From the NCBI GenBank assembly GCA_025359485.1, contig JANYGA010000144.1, forward strand, positions 1 to 39,697: a stretch of 39,697 bases of DNA, written 5' to 3'. A model generated the notes under the pieces. That model searched no databases. It was not told the origin of the DNA and saw only the letters and a list, made by a program, of their open reading frames with translations. Shown piece by piece: positions 7,884 to 15,313 of the stretch. The stretch is from Rhodospirillales bacterium (GTDB taxonomy: Bacteria > Vulcanimicrobiota > Vulcanimicrobiia > Vulcanimicrobiales > Vulcanimicrobiaceae). A program made the position numbers and the translations under genes. Position 1 is the first letter of the stretch. The number at the start of each line of letters is the position of its first letter.

Positions 7884-7918
7884 AAGCCCGTCAATGAACT
7901 CATTGGCGGGCTTTCTTT
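7884..7918 (+). terminator. Intrinsic terminator of tRNA-Asn
   Basis: Stem of 13 bp (7884-7896 with 7901-7913, one G-T wobble), a 4-base loop and a T-rich tail TTTCTTT. It sits 6 bases after the tRNA CCA. On the opposite strand the tail is not T-rich, so it probably works only for the tRNA. Confidence 0.88.
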
Positions 7919-7937
7919 CGTTCGTTAGCGCTGCAGC

Positions 7938-9329
7938 TTACACGACCGTCGCGCCTTCGGCTCCGATCGTAAATCGGTGCGTCGCGAGGTCTTGCGCCGT
8001 CCCGCGCGATTTTACGATGCGCACGGTGCGCGTCATCATCTCGTCCATCTCCATCGCGAGCAACACGATGTTGTCGGACATGTAACTAAAACGGCCACCC
8101 GCGGCGCCGATCGAACCGTCGGTGCCGTGCGTCGTTTCGAAGTTGAGCAAACTCGTGACGCCACTAATTGCGAAGTGTTGCACGAGCGCGTAGAGAAAAT
8201 CGTGTAATCGATCCTGATCGCTCGCCGCGCTCATCAAATCGCCTACGGCATCGATGACGATGCGCTTGACGTGTTCTTCGCGCACGCGGCGAAAGAGCGT
8301 CACGATGAGACTGTCGATCTGTAACTCGACGGGCGATGCGTACATCAGCTTGAAGCCGCGCGAGGCCGCTTGGGCGGGATCGACGCCCATCGCGCGCAGC
8401 GTCGTCGCAAGCTGCGTCGGATTCTCTTGGAAGTTGACGTAGAGCGCGGCCTCGCCGTCTTCGAGCGCCTGTAACGCGAAGCGCAACGCCATCGTCGTCT
8501 TCCCGGCACCACTTGGCCCCGCGAGCAGCGTCGTCCGCCCGCGCAAGAGCCCGCCGCCGATCAACGCATCCAAACCGACGATACCCGAGGGGATGCGTTC
8601 CATGTCCATCTCGTAGCCTTCCGGCACCTCAGGTGTGACGAGGCGTGGGAAAACGTCGAGCCCGTCGCGCGTAATGCGGAAGCTGTGCATGCCCTCGAAA
8701 TAGCCGCTGCCACGCAACTTCACGACGCGTAAGAAACGTTCGTCACGCGTGCTCTTCTCGCTGCGCAAAAGTTGGATGATGCCGTCGGCAACCGCGAACT
8801 CAGGCAGCGCCTTCGCGTCTTCATCGCTATATTCGCCGACGAGAAAGACCGTCGTCGCGTACGCCGTGAGCAGGCCCGTGAGTTCGTAGAGCATCCTGCG
8901 CATCGCGGCGACCGATGGCGAGATATCGTGGAGCGCCTTGTACGAATCGATGATGATGATCTTCGGCGAAAATGCGTGGATCGCATCCGACACGACGTCG
9001 ACGAGCGCTTCGATTCCTTCGTGAGCGAGACGGGCGCCGACGTCGTCGTAGATCACGGCCGTTCCGACGCTCGCTTCATCGTAGAACGTGAATCGCTGCA
9101 AGTACTTAAGGACCTTTGCAACGGGTTCGGAAAACGTCGTGAGATAGAGGATCGGGCGTGCGTCGTCGGCGTTATGGAACGCCATTTGTTCGGCGAAGAC
9201 CGTCTTACCCGACCCCGGTTGACCCATGATAATATTGATCGAGTTCACCGGGAAGCCGCCGCCGAGGATCGCGTCGATCTCCGCAGATCCGGTCGTAACG
9301 CGCTCGTCCGTTTCGATGAATTCGATCAA
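7938..9329 (-). CDS. KaiC-like double-domain RecA-superfamily ATPase
   Basis: A 463-residue protein of two tandem KaiC domains. Domain 1 has Walker A GQPGSGKT (36-43) and a hydrophobic Walker B KIIIIDSYKAL (123-133). Domain 2 has GPSGAGKT (271-278) and KRIVIDAVGDL (355-365). The paired catalytic glutamates of clock KaiC are replaced by SE (LTTFSEP) and QE (VNFQENP). I see no clear equivalent of the clock phosphorylation sites, so a circadian role is not supported. KaiC-like ATPases outside cyanobacteria are usually signalling hubs. The start TTG at 9329 overlaps the receiver stop (TTGA) and has a GGAG at 9338-9341, eight bases upstream. It is the last gene of a three-gene overlapping signalling cassette and probably receives input from it. 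Confidence 0.88.
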   Translation of the reverse strand: MIEFIETDERVTTGSAEIDAILGGGFPVNSINIIMGQPGSGKTVFAEQMAFHNADDARPILYLTTFSEPVAKVLKYLQRFTFYDEASVGTAVIYDDVGARLAHEGIEALVDVVSDAIHAFSPKIIIIDSYKALHDISPSVAAMRRMLYELTGLLTAYATTVFLVGEYSDEDAKALPEFAVADGIIQLLRSEKSTRDERFLRVVKLRGSGYFEGMHSFRITRDGLDVFPRLVTPEVPEGYEMDMERIPSGIVGLDALIGGGLLRGRTTLLAGPSGAGKTTMALRFALQALEDGEAALYVNFQENPTQLATTLRAMGVDPAQAASRGFKLMYASPVELQIDSLIVTLFRRVREEHVKRIVIDAVGDLMSAASDQDRLHDFLYALVQHFAISGVTSLLNFETTHGTDGSIGAAGGRFSYMSDNIVLLAMEMDEMMTRTVRIVKSRGTAQDLATHRFTIGAEGATVV

Positions 9330-9709
9330 GATGATATCTCCAATTCGCGAGCAAGCAACGTCCGAACGACGCCGAGAAAACGCGCCTTGTCGATCGGTTT
9401 CGAAAGGAACGCGTCGGCCCCGGAATCGCGGGCGCGTTTCGCCGCGCCGATGACGCTGAAGATCAAGAACTTCGCGGATGCCGTGCGCTCGTCCGATTTG
9501 AGCTTGCGACATAAATCGAGGCCACCCAATCGCGCCGCCACGACTTCGGCGATGATGAGTGCCGGCAGGTCGGAACGCGTCGCCGCAAGCGCGGCGTCGC
9601 CGTCGCTATAACACGTCGTTTCGAGCCCGATTTCGCCGAGGAACGTCGTGAGGAGTTCGCCCGTATGGCGATCGCCATCGACCACGAAGACTCGTTGCGC
9701 GTCACTCAA
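9326..9709 (-). CDS. Stand-alone degenerate response-regulator receiver
   Basis: A 127-residue CheY-like fold with no output domain. It starts RVFVVDGDRH and ends its core with GADAFLSKPID, which holds the conserved Lys. Two key acidic positions are altered: the phospho-acceptor Asp is Glu55 (LIIAEVVAARLGG), and one of the Mg-binding Asp residues is Gly12 (VVDGD). The usual Pro after the phosphorylation site is also absent. It may therefore be fixed in an active-like state or act as a protein-docking module. The start is TTG at 9709, overlapping the upstream PP2C gene by 8 bp; no strong ribosome site is seen, so the exact start is less certain. It sits between a PP2C/HATPase fusion and a KaiC-like ATPase and presumably connects them. 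Confidence 0.87.
   Translation of the reverse strand: MSDAQRVFVVDGDRHTGELLTTFLGEIGLETTCYSDGDAALAATRSDLPALIIAEVVAARLGGLDLCRKLKSDERTASAKFLIFSVIGAAKRARDSGADAFLSKPIDKARFLGVVRTLLARELEISS
9338..9341 (-). promoter_or_regulatory. Ribosome binding site for the TTG start of the KaiC-like gene
   Basis: GGAG on the minus strand, 8 bases before TTG 9329. It lies inside the end of the receiver gene. It supports the TTG over upstream in-frame starts, which would add about 60 arginine-rich residues that overlap the receiver gene. Confidence 0.65.
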
Positions 9710-11675
9710 TCGATTGGGTCTTCAAGACCACGCGCGCGTGACTTCCGCCATCCCAACGTGGCATGACCGAAAATTCGCGAGCGATGCGTGAGACGATAAA
9801 GAGGCCACGTCCCGATTCGCTCATCGCGTCACGTGGGAGACGCGTGCCGAATGTGAAGCCAGGCCCGCGATCAAAGACATGCAACACGGGGCCATCGGCG
9901 GTCATGTCGAGCGAGATGACGATCGTGCCGTTCGCATGCCGCACGATGTTTCCGATAAGTTCGCCGACGACGAGCTCCGCGTCGGCCACTTCGTCATCGT
10001 CGGCGCCGATTCTCACCATTGCCGCAGCTACATCGCGTCGGACGAGTGCGGCCTGCGTAGCGTCGGCGCCATCGAAGGACCAGACGCGGTTTTCTTTGCG
10101 AGCGCTCGCAGCATCCAAGCGCATGACGAGAATTGCAACGTCGTCGCTACTCGCTCCATCGATGACCGCATCGCGGACGGCCTTCGCCGGATCGCTCGCG
10201 GCATACACGGCATCCGACGCCAAGGCCGCGAAAAGGCGCGCATTGCCCTCGAGAATATTTCGCGTCGATTCGGTCAGGCCGTCGGTGTGGAGCACGAGGA
10301 GCCCGTCCTCCGGAAAGACGGCCCATCCGGCCTCGGCGCTGATTCCTTGATCGCGAATACCGAGCGGCAGATCCGTCGCCACGAGCTCGCTGATCGTGCC
10401 GTCGGCCGCGCGCAAAAGCGGCGGCGGGTGCCCCGCGGAGGCGAATGAGAAGCCGCGTGTGACGGGATCGAAAATACCCACGAAGGCCGTAACGATGCGG
10501 TCCGGCTGCTCCAAGCGCAGCGCACGATCGGCTGCATCGAGGACCGCGACGGGATCGGGATAGAGCTGCACCGCGCCGCGAATCGTTTGTCGCACGGCGC
10601 CCATCGTAACGGCGGCCTGCAAACCGCTTCCGCTCACGTCACCGACCGAAAGCACGATCCGACCATCGCTCAGTGGGAAGGCGTCGTACCAATCGCCGCC
10701 CACGAGCGCATCCGCTTGCGCGGATTCGTACACGGCACTGAAGCGTAACCCATCGATGATTGGAAGATGTTGCGGCATCGCGGCGTGCTGAAAATCCACC
10801 AGCGCTTGTACTTTGCTCGCGAAGCGAACGTTGATGGCTTTCTCGATCGTATGACGGTCGTGAATGTCGGTGGCACTTCCCGCCCATCGTGTGATGCAAT
10901 CGTTCGCGTCGCGCATCGGGACGCCACGCATGAAAAACCATCGATACCCAACGTCGCCGCTGCCGTCTGGTCGAATGCGAATGTTCGCTTCGTACGTGCG
11001 GCCGGTGGTGAACGCATCGGTGAGCTCCGCGCGAAATTCCGCCAGGTCGTCGGGATGCAAAAGGCGCGCGAGTCCGCGCGGCGAGATCGCCTCCTCGTAC
11101 GAAAGGCCCGTGTAGGTCGACCAACGATCGTTCGCCCATTCGAGCGAAAAATCTGAGCGATGCGCGTAAACGAACGACGTACTGCCGTCGGCTATGCCGC
11201 GAGACGCGCTCTCACGTCGCACGCGTTCCGTCGTTTCGTATGCCGTGCAGAGGACGCCCGTTTCTTCGGGTGCCCGGCCGATAGCGGTATACGCGAACGT
11301 GTAGAACGCTTCGCGTCGATCACCGACGCGATCGATCGCGAACGCGACGTTTTCCACGAGGATCGGCTCGCCCGTTCCGTTCGCAAGCGCCTGCAGCGCG
11401 TCGAGCGACGCCGGATAGGCATGCGCGTGCGCGCTCATCACGTGTCCGCTCGCCTCCGCGCGTCCGATCAACCGCTGCATCGCGGCGTTCTCGATGCGTA
11501 CGAGGTCAGTGCTCCAATAAAGACACATCGGTTGTCGCGAATCCAGACACTGACGCACCGCGTATTCGAGAACCGGCGACCACGCATCTCGCGGCCCGAG
11601 GGTCGTCAGATTACGATCCGTTTCCGCGACAAATGCGACGCTCGTCGAACGGTCGCGAGTGATTGAACGGGGCAC
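9702..11675 (-). CDS. PAS-PP2C(SpoIIE/RsbU)-HATPase signalling fusion
   Basis: A 657-residue cytoplasmic regulator joining a sensor, a phosphatase and an anti-sigma-type kinase. Residues 1-155 look like a divergent PAS/GAF sensor and 165-275 like a PAS domain (HPDDLAEF, YRWFFMRG, GSATDIHDR). The PP2C/SpoIIE domain (about 305-520) keeps metal-site motifs GGDWYD (326-331), GDVSGSG (345-351), TDG (464-466) and SDDVAIL (510-516). The C-terminal HATPase (about 535-655) has the N-box GELIGNIVRHAN (571-582), DRGPGF (602-607) and GRGLFIV (622-628), as in RsbW. Such proteins control partner-switching pathways, but no anti-sigma antagonist or sigma factor is in the window. Start GTG at 11675. The end overlaps the receiver gene. 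There are no membrane segments. Confidence 0.92.
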   Translation of the reverse strand: MPRSITRDRSTSVAFVAETDRNLTTLGPRDAWSPVLEYAVRQCLDSRQPMCLYWSTDLVRIENAAMQRLIGRAEASGHVMSAHAHAYPASLDALQALANGTGEPILVENVAFAIDRVGDRREAFYTFAYTAIGRAPEETGVLCTAYETTERVRRESASRGIADGSTSFVYAHRSDFSLEWANDRWSTYTGLSYEEAISPRGLARLLHPDDLAEFRAELTDAFTTGRTYEANIRIRPDGSGDVGYRWFFMRGVPMRDANDCITRWAGSATDIHDRHTIEKAINVRFASKVQALVDFQHAAMPQHLPIIDGLRFSAVYESAQADALVGGDWYDAFPLSDGRIVLSVGDVSGSGLQAAVTMGAVRQTIRGAVQLYPDPVAVLDAADRALRLEQPDRIVTAFVGIFDPVTRGFSFASAGHPPPLLRAADGTISELVATDLPLGIRDQGISAEAGWAVFPEDGLLVLHTDGLTESTRNILEGNARLFAALASDAVYAASDPAKAVRDAVIDGASSDDVAILVMRLDAASARKENRVWSFDGADATQAALVRRDVAAAMVRIGADDDEVADAELVVGELIGNIVRHANGTIVISLDMTADGPVLHVFDRGPGFTFGTRLPRDAMSESGRGLFIVSRIAREFSVMPRWDGGSHARVVLKTQSIE

Positions 11676-11709
11676 GCCGGGGCGTTCGGTATCGACGTCA
11701 GTATCACTC

Positions 11710-11729
11710 TCATCGGGGAGTGCCGATGA
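11710..11729. promoter_or_regulatory. Perfect inverted repeat upstream of the signalling cassette
   Basis: TCATCGG (11710-11716) and CCGATGA (11723-11729), separated by 6 bases, in the 71-base gap between the MetX-like gene and the PP2C gene. No T-run follows, so an operator is as likely as a weak terminator. Confidence 0.35.
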
Positions 11730-11746
11730 TCGTACGCATCTGCGAT

Positions 11747-12853
11747 CTAGCTGTTCGGGATGGATGTTCCGGCGAGAAAATCGCCGATCGTCGCGTTCAT
11801 GAATCGCACGTCGGCCGGTTTGTACGAAGCGCCGGCAAAGTGCCCTTGATTCGAGGGGATCGTCACGTGGACGGCGCCCGGAATGAACGTCGCCGCTGCT
11901 TGTCCCTCATCGGCGGGATTGAGCAGATCGAGTCCGGCCTGAATGAGGATCGTCTTTGCTTTGATCGTGGCGAGCGCGGCGCGATAATCGCCGTTGAATA
12001 TTCCCGCCCCGACGTTGTGCCCGTCGTAGGCGATCGATTGCCAGATCCAATCGTTCGCGTCGAATTTGGTCGCGATGCGATTGTCTTCTTGTTTTTGCTG
12101 GAACGCGAGCATGTCGATCGCCTTAGGAAACTCCTCATCCATGCCGATCGGCGTCCGCACGATAAGCGCATCGAAAAACGCGGCATGCATCCGCCATCCG
12201 GCTTCGGGTTGTGCCGTGTACGCGCCGCCGTTGTAGGCGGGGTCGAGCATGAGCGCCATGCGCGCGGCCTGCGTGACGCCGAGGGTCCACGCCGGCGCGT
12301 GCGCGAGCGGCGTAATCGCGACGACGCGATCCATCATGGTCGGATGCGTGACCGCCCATTGCAGACTCTGCATGCCACCCATCGATGCACCCGTTACGAC
12401 AGCGAGATGCTTGAGGCCGAAGAATTTCGTGACGAGTGAGTACTGCGATTCGACCATATCGCGAATCGAGTAATGCGGAAATTTCGCACCGTGCTGCGTT
12501 ACGCTGTTGCTCGGCGATGTCGTCTGACCGTTGCCGATCGCATCGGTGCAGATGATGAAGTACTTGGCGGGATCGTACGCTTTGCCGGGTCCGATGAGGA
12601 AGTCGATTCGGTGACGATTGCCACCGAGCGACGACGTCATGAGGATCGCGTTGGATTTCTGTTCGTTGAGCGTCCCGTGCGTGACGTACGAAATTTTAAA
12701 ATCACGAATGACCTCGCCGCTTTCGAGCTTGAAATCGCCCTCGGAGTAAAACGACTGATCGGGCGTTTCGATGACGTTCTGCGCGAGCGTACCGATCGGC
12801 GCCGCGACTAAGAACGCCGCCGCGAGGGCGATACGCATAAGCTTCGATAGCAT
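11747..12853 (-). CDS. Exported MetX-like alpha/beta hydrolase
   Basis: A 368-residue alpha/beta-hydrolase related to homoserine O-acetyltransferases (MetX). Shared features are FKISYVTHGTLN near the N-terminus, the nucleophile elbow GASMGGMQSLQWA, an Asp in AGLDLLNP, and a His in SNQGHFAGA near the C-terminus. Unlike biosynthetic MetX it starts with a clear signal peptide (RIALAAAFLVAAPIGTLAQ), so it acts outside the cytoplasm, where acetyl-CoA is not available. A hydrolase or esterase role is therefore more likely than methionine synthesis. The ATG at 12853 has an AGGAG 6 bases upstream (12860-12864). The closest genes on the same strand are an exported aspartyl protease upstream and the signalling cassette downstream. 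Confidence 0.88.
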   Translation of the reverse strand: MLSKLMRIALAAAFLVAAPIGTLAQNVIETPDQSFYSEGDFKLESGEVIRDFKISYVTHGTLNEQKSNAILMTSSLGGNRHRIDFLIGPGKAYDPAKYFIICTDAIGNGQTTSPSNSVTQHGAKFPHYSIRDMVESQYSLVTKFFGLKHLAVVTGASMGGMQSLQWAVTHPTMMDRVVAITPLAHAPAWTLGVTQAARMALMLDPAYNGGAYTAQPEAGWRMHAAFFDALIVRTPIGMDEEFPKAIDMLAFQQKQEDNRIATKFDANDWIWQSIAYDGHNVGAGIFNGDYRAALATIKAKTILIQAGLDLLNPADEGQAAATFIPGAVHVTIPSNQGHFAGASYKPADVRFMNATIGDFLAGTSIPNS

Positions 12854-12937
12854 GTGAGGCTCCTTTTGCGGTCAAGTGATCCAACCGAGCCGCGGAGGCC
12901 TCGCTCGAAAGCACGTGCGCGCGAACGCGTGTGATGT

Positions 12938-14449
12938 CTAGGGAGCCGCGTGGACGGTCGTATCACCCGGTTGTGCGGCGAGTTCGAGGCGGCTACGGCC
13001 GTAGTCGAACGTGACCGCGAAATGGCGGAGAAAACCGCTCCCGAGATGTCCCTTTCCCGTCGCGGCCAAGCTTTTGGTCGCGCCGATTTTGGGTTGCATC
13101 ACGTCGTAATCGCCGAAGCGCACGCGTGCGACGTCGCCCGTGATTTCGCTGCTCGTGCCACCGATTCCGGAGACGGGCGTCGTACCGCTCGGTTTGAAGA
13201 TTCCGGGATGTGCGGCGTAATAGTCGTAGGCGAGATTGATCGTCGATTCGTCGCCCGTATCGATGGCCAGCGGTGCGTTTTGCTCGCCGATGCGGACCGA
13301 TGCTATGGGAATGAAGTTTTCGAACGAAAGCGCGACCGCATCGCTCGGGGCGACGGTGGCGTTGGGTCCCGTCGGTGCGATCGTCACCTCGCGTTTGGGA
13401 TAATCGATCGTGATTCGTGCGTGCGCGAAGGCGTCGGCGCCGAGCACGACGTCGTACCCGTACTGACGCAGATCGTGCAAGACGACGTACTCGGCACCGG
13501 GATATCTCGCGTTTCCGACGACGAGGGCGGGCGCGCGCACGATGCCCGTCACGTATTTGCCGACCCCGCTGATATCGAAGGCGCCGCCGCGAGGTTCGAT
13601 GCCGAGTTTCTCGGCGAGTTCGAGGCTCATCGAGAGTCCGGAATTGCCCGTATCGAGAAGGCACTTCACGCGTTCGTTGCCGACCGTGCACGGTACGACG
13701 GGTTGCTCCGACGCGCGCTCGAGTTTCGACATCGCGATCGATTCGGGTGTACCGGTTAGGGTCGGCACGAGGCCGACGGGTGCTTCGAGCGGCGCGCTTT
13801 CGATCGCGCGGCGTTCGAAGCGCTCGACGACGGTGCCGTTGAGCGAAATTTCGTACGGGAGCGTAATTTTGCCGTCGACTTTGCGCTGGTCGCGCAATTC
13901 GAAGGCATACTTGCGCTCGTCGCTGACGACACCGACGACGAGTCCGCTCTTCGAATCGACGATCGCGTCGAGCAGCGATCCGCGAAATGGCGCGATCGCG
14001 AGCCTTCGGTAGCTGATGCCGTCGCGCAAGACGGGCTCGCGTTCGCTGAGTTGTCCGCCGCTCGTGCGAAAATCCGGCGCGGTGAATGCGTAGGAGACGA
14101 TCGCGCGGAGTGTGATCTGCAACGCGTCGACACGCGCGGAGAGCGGCAGTGCGGTATCGTTGAAATTGGCATCGAAGCTGCGCTCGCCGTCGAAGTAAAA
14201 TCCGGTACACAACCCGCGCGAACAACTCTTCGCGCGATATTTGAGGCCGTCGGTTTCCGTCGTGACGTCGAACGTTCGACCGCCGTGGGTCTCGTGCGAA
14301 TGACTCACGACGTGATAGCGATATGGCGCGCCGCTTGCGAGTCGCGAACGGACGAGCAACGCGTCGAGCGAAGCCGCCGCCGCGCGAGAGGGACACGAAT
14401 CGAGCAACATGGCGAAAAAGACCGAAACGAGCACGGCGGCGAAACGCAT
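12938..14449 (-). CDS. Exported protein with two retropepsin-like aspartyl protease sites
   Basis: A 503-residue protein with a signal peptide (residues 1-25, RFAAVLVSVFFAMLL core, cleavage near SRAAAA). A cysteine at 19 follows LLDS, which is a poor lipobox. Residues 30-240 form a beta-rich region of unknown type. Two aspartyl-protease motifs follow: CLLDTGNSGLSMS (263-275) and LAIDTGDESTINL (394-406), each with a later glycine-rich flap-like segment (DVVLGADAF; GKGHLGSGFL). Having both sites in one chain resembles a single-chain two-lobed protease, as in the PDZ-less bacterial retropepsin-like group. Likely periplasmic. The ATG at 14449 overlaps the start of the divergent gene in the sequence CATG, leaving no intergenic promoter. 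Substrate unknown. Confidence 0.85.
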   Translation of the reverse strand: MRFAAVLVSVFFAMLLDSCPSRAAAASLDALLVRSRLASGAPYRYHVVSHSHETHGGRTFDVTTETDGLKYRAKSCSRGLCTGFYFDGERSFDANFNDTALPLSARVDALQITLRAIVSYAFTAPDFRTSGGQLSEREPVLRDGISYRRLAIAPFRGSLLDAIVDSKSGLVVGVVSDERKYAFELRDQRKVDGKITLPYEISLNGTVVERFERRAIESAPLEAPVGLVPTLTGTPESIAMSKLERASEQPVVPCTVGNERVKCLLDTGNSGLSMSLELAEKLGIEPRGGAFDISGVGKYVTGIVRAPALVVGNARYPGAEYVVLHDLRQYGYDVVLGADAFAHARITIDYPKREVTIAPTGPNATVAPSDAVALSFENFIPIASVRIGEQNAPLAIDTGDESTINLAYDYYAAHPGIFKPSGTTPVSGIGGTSSEITGDVARVRFGDYDVMQPKIGATKSLAATGKGHLGSGFLRHFAVTFDYGRSRLELAAQPGDTTVHAAP

Positions 14450-14897
14450 GGCGATGGGGTTCGAAGTTATCGACGGCTACCTTCTCGTCGGAAGTCCGGC
14501 CAAAGGCGACGTCGTCGCAGCCGTTCTCGCCGATCGCGTCGATGCACCGGCCGCGGCTCCATTTTATCGGGCGCTCGAAGCCGTCGGCGTGCGTGCGGCC
14601 GACGAGGCGTTTCTCGCCCTGCGTTTGATCCTCGCGGGGCGGACGCCCGACGACGATGCCGTCCGTCGGCTGCGTGCCTACGCCGCCGTCGCTCGCGCGG
14701 CACGTGTGGGGGAAACCGCGGCCCTCTCCGCCGTCGTCAAGCGCGAACGTGCGAATCTCGGCGCGCTTGCGGAACGTCCGCTTGCCTCGCCGGAAGATCG
14801 TACCGCACTCGGGCATGCGGCCGCAGCGGCGTACGCAGCGGAGCTCGGCGGCGATTCCCCACTCGAAAGGAACGCCGGTGATGATGCACGACGTTAG
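14448..14897 (+). CDS. Alanine-rich hypothetical protein
   Basis: No family recognised. The roughly 149-residue product is rich in Ala, Arg and Asp and mostly helical. It starts with a short strand-like segment (GFEVIDGYLLVGSPAKGD) and continues through FYRALEAVGVRAADEAFLAL and repeated Ala-rich helices to an Arg end. There are no membrane segments or signal peptide. It ends 9 bases before the next gene, which suggests an operon. The start is uncertain: ATG 14448 or 14454 gives minimal overlap with the divergent exported protease, and ATG 14409 would extend the protein by 13 residues (MAKKTETSTAAKR) and overlap it by 41 bp. Frame composition supports coding, but the function is unknown. Confidence 0.5.
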   Translation: MAMGFEVIDGYLLVGSPAKGDVVAAVLADRVDAPAAAPFYRALEAVGVRAADEAFLALRLILAGRTPDDDAVRRLRAYAAVARAARVGETAALSAVVKRERANLGALAERPLASPEDRTALGHAAAAAYAAELGGDSPLERNAGDDARR

Positions 14898-14906
14898 AGA
14901 GGCGTC

Positions 14907-15308
14907 ATGACACGGTTCTTCGTCGCCTTTTTTGCTTTTGCGACTATCGTCGTACTTGCAACCCCACATTCGATCGGTGCGCAGAGCGTCTCGCTTGCCG
15001 CCCCATCGTATTTCGTCGCGCTCGGCGATGATGGCGATGAGGATGAAAATAACAAGCCGCACGTGCGCGCGAAAGATGCCGGGTCGATCGATGGTGAGAT
15101 CGTCGCGGTCGACTATCGGACCAATCACATCATCATCAAATCGGGATCGTCGAACTACGATGTCGTCGTTCTCCCGAGCACCGATTTTCGCGGCCGCTCC
15201 AATGGTTTCCACGGCATCACCGATCTCCGTCGTGGCGCACACGTCAACGTCATGCTCAGTCTGCGCGAGAAGACGCTGACCGCGCAAATCGTTCATCTGC
15301 TCCAGTAA
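14907..15308 (+). CDS. Small exported beta-rich protein
   Basis: A 133-residue secreted protein. The signal peptide is residues 1-26 (RFFVAFFAFATIVVLATPHSIGAQ), followed by an acidic linker (GDDGDEDEN). The rest is a compact domain reading GEIVAVDYRTNHIIIKS, then ITDLRRGAHVNVMLS and TAQIVHLL. That pattern is like small OB-fold proteins of the DUF5666 kind, but I cannot confirm membership. A GAGAGG sequence just upstream of the ATG can serve as ribosome site. It ends 5 bases before nagZ, so it may be the first or second gene of the peptidoglycan-recycling transcription unit. An envelope role is plausible from that context only. Confidence 0.72.
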   Translation: MTRFFVAFFAFATIVVLATPHSIGAQSVSLAAPSYFVALGDDGDEDENNKPHVRAKDAGSIDGEIVAVDYRTNHIIIKSGSSNYDVVVLPSTDFRGRSNGFHGITDLRRGAHVNVMLSLREKTLTAQIVHLLQ

Positions 15309-15313
15309 CACGC

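Noticed and set aside
7938-9329. A circadian kaiABC clock locus
   Set aside because: No kaiA or kaiB is present, the catalytic glutamate pairs are altered and no clock phosphorylation site is recognisable.
12854-12937. A regulatory RNA before the MetX-like gene
   Set aside because: The 84 bases hold an ordinary ribosome site and no stable hairpin with conserved features that I can identify.
12993-15311. A 772-codon minus-strand ORF spanning several genes
   Set aside because: It has arginine-rich low-complexity composition and overlaps three better-supported genes; a stop-poor frame in GC-rich DNA.
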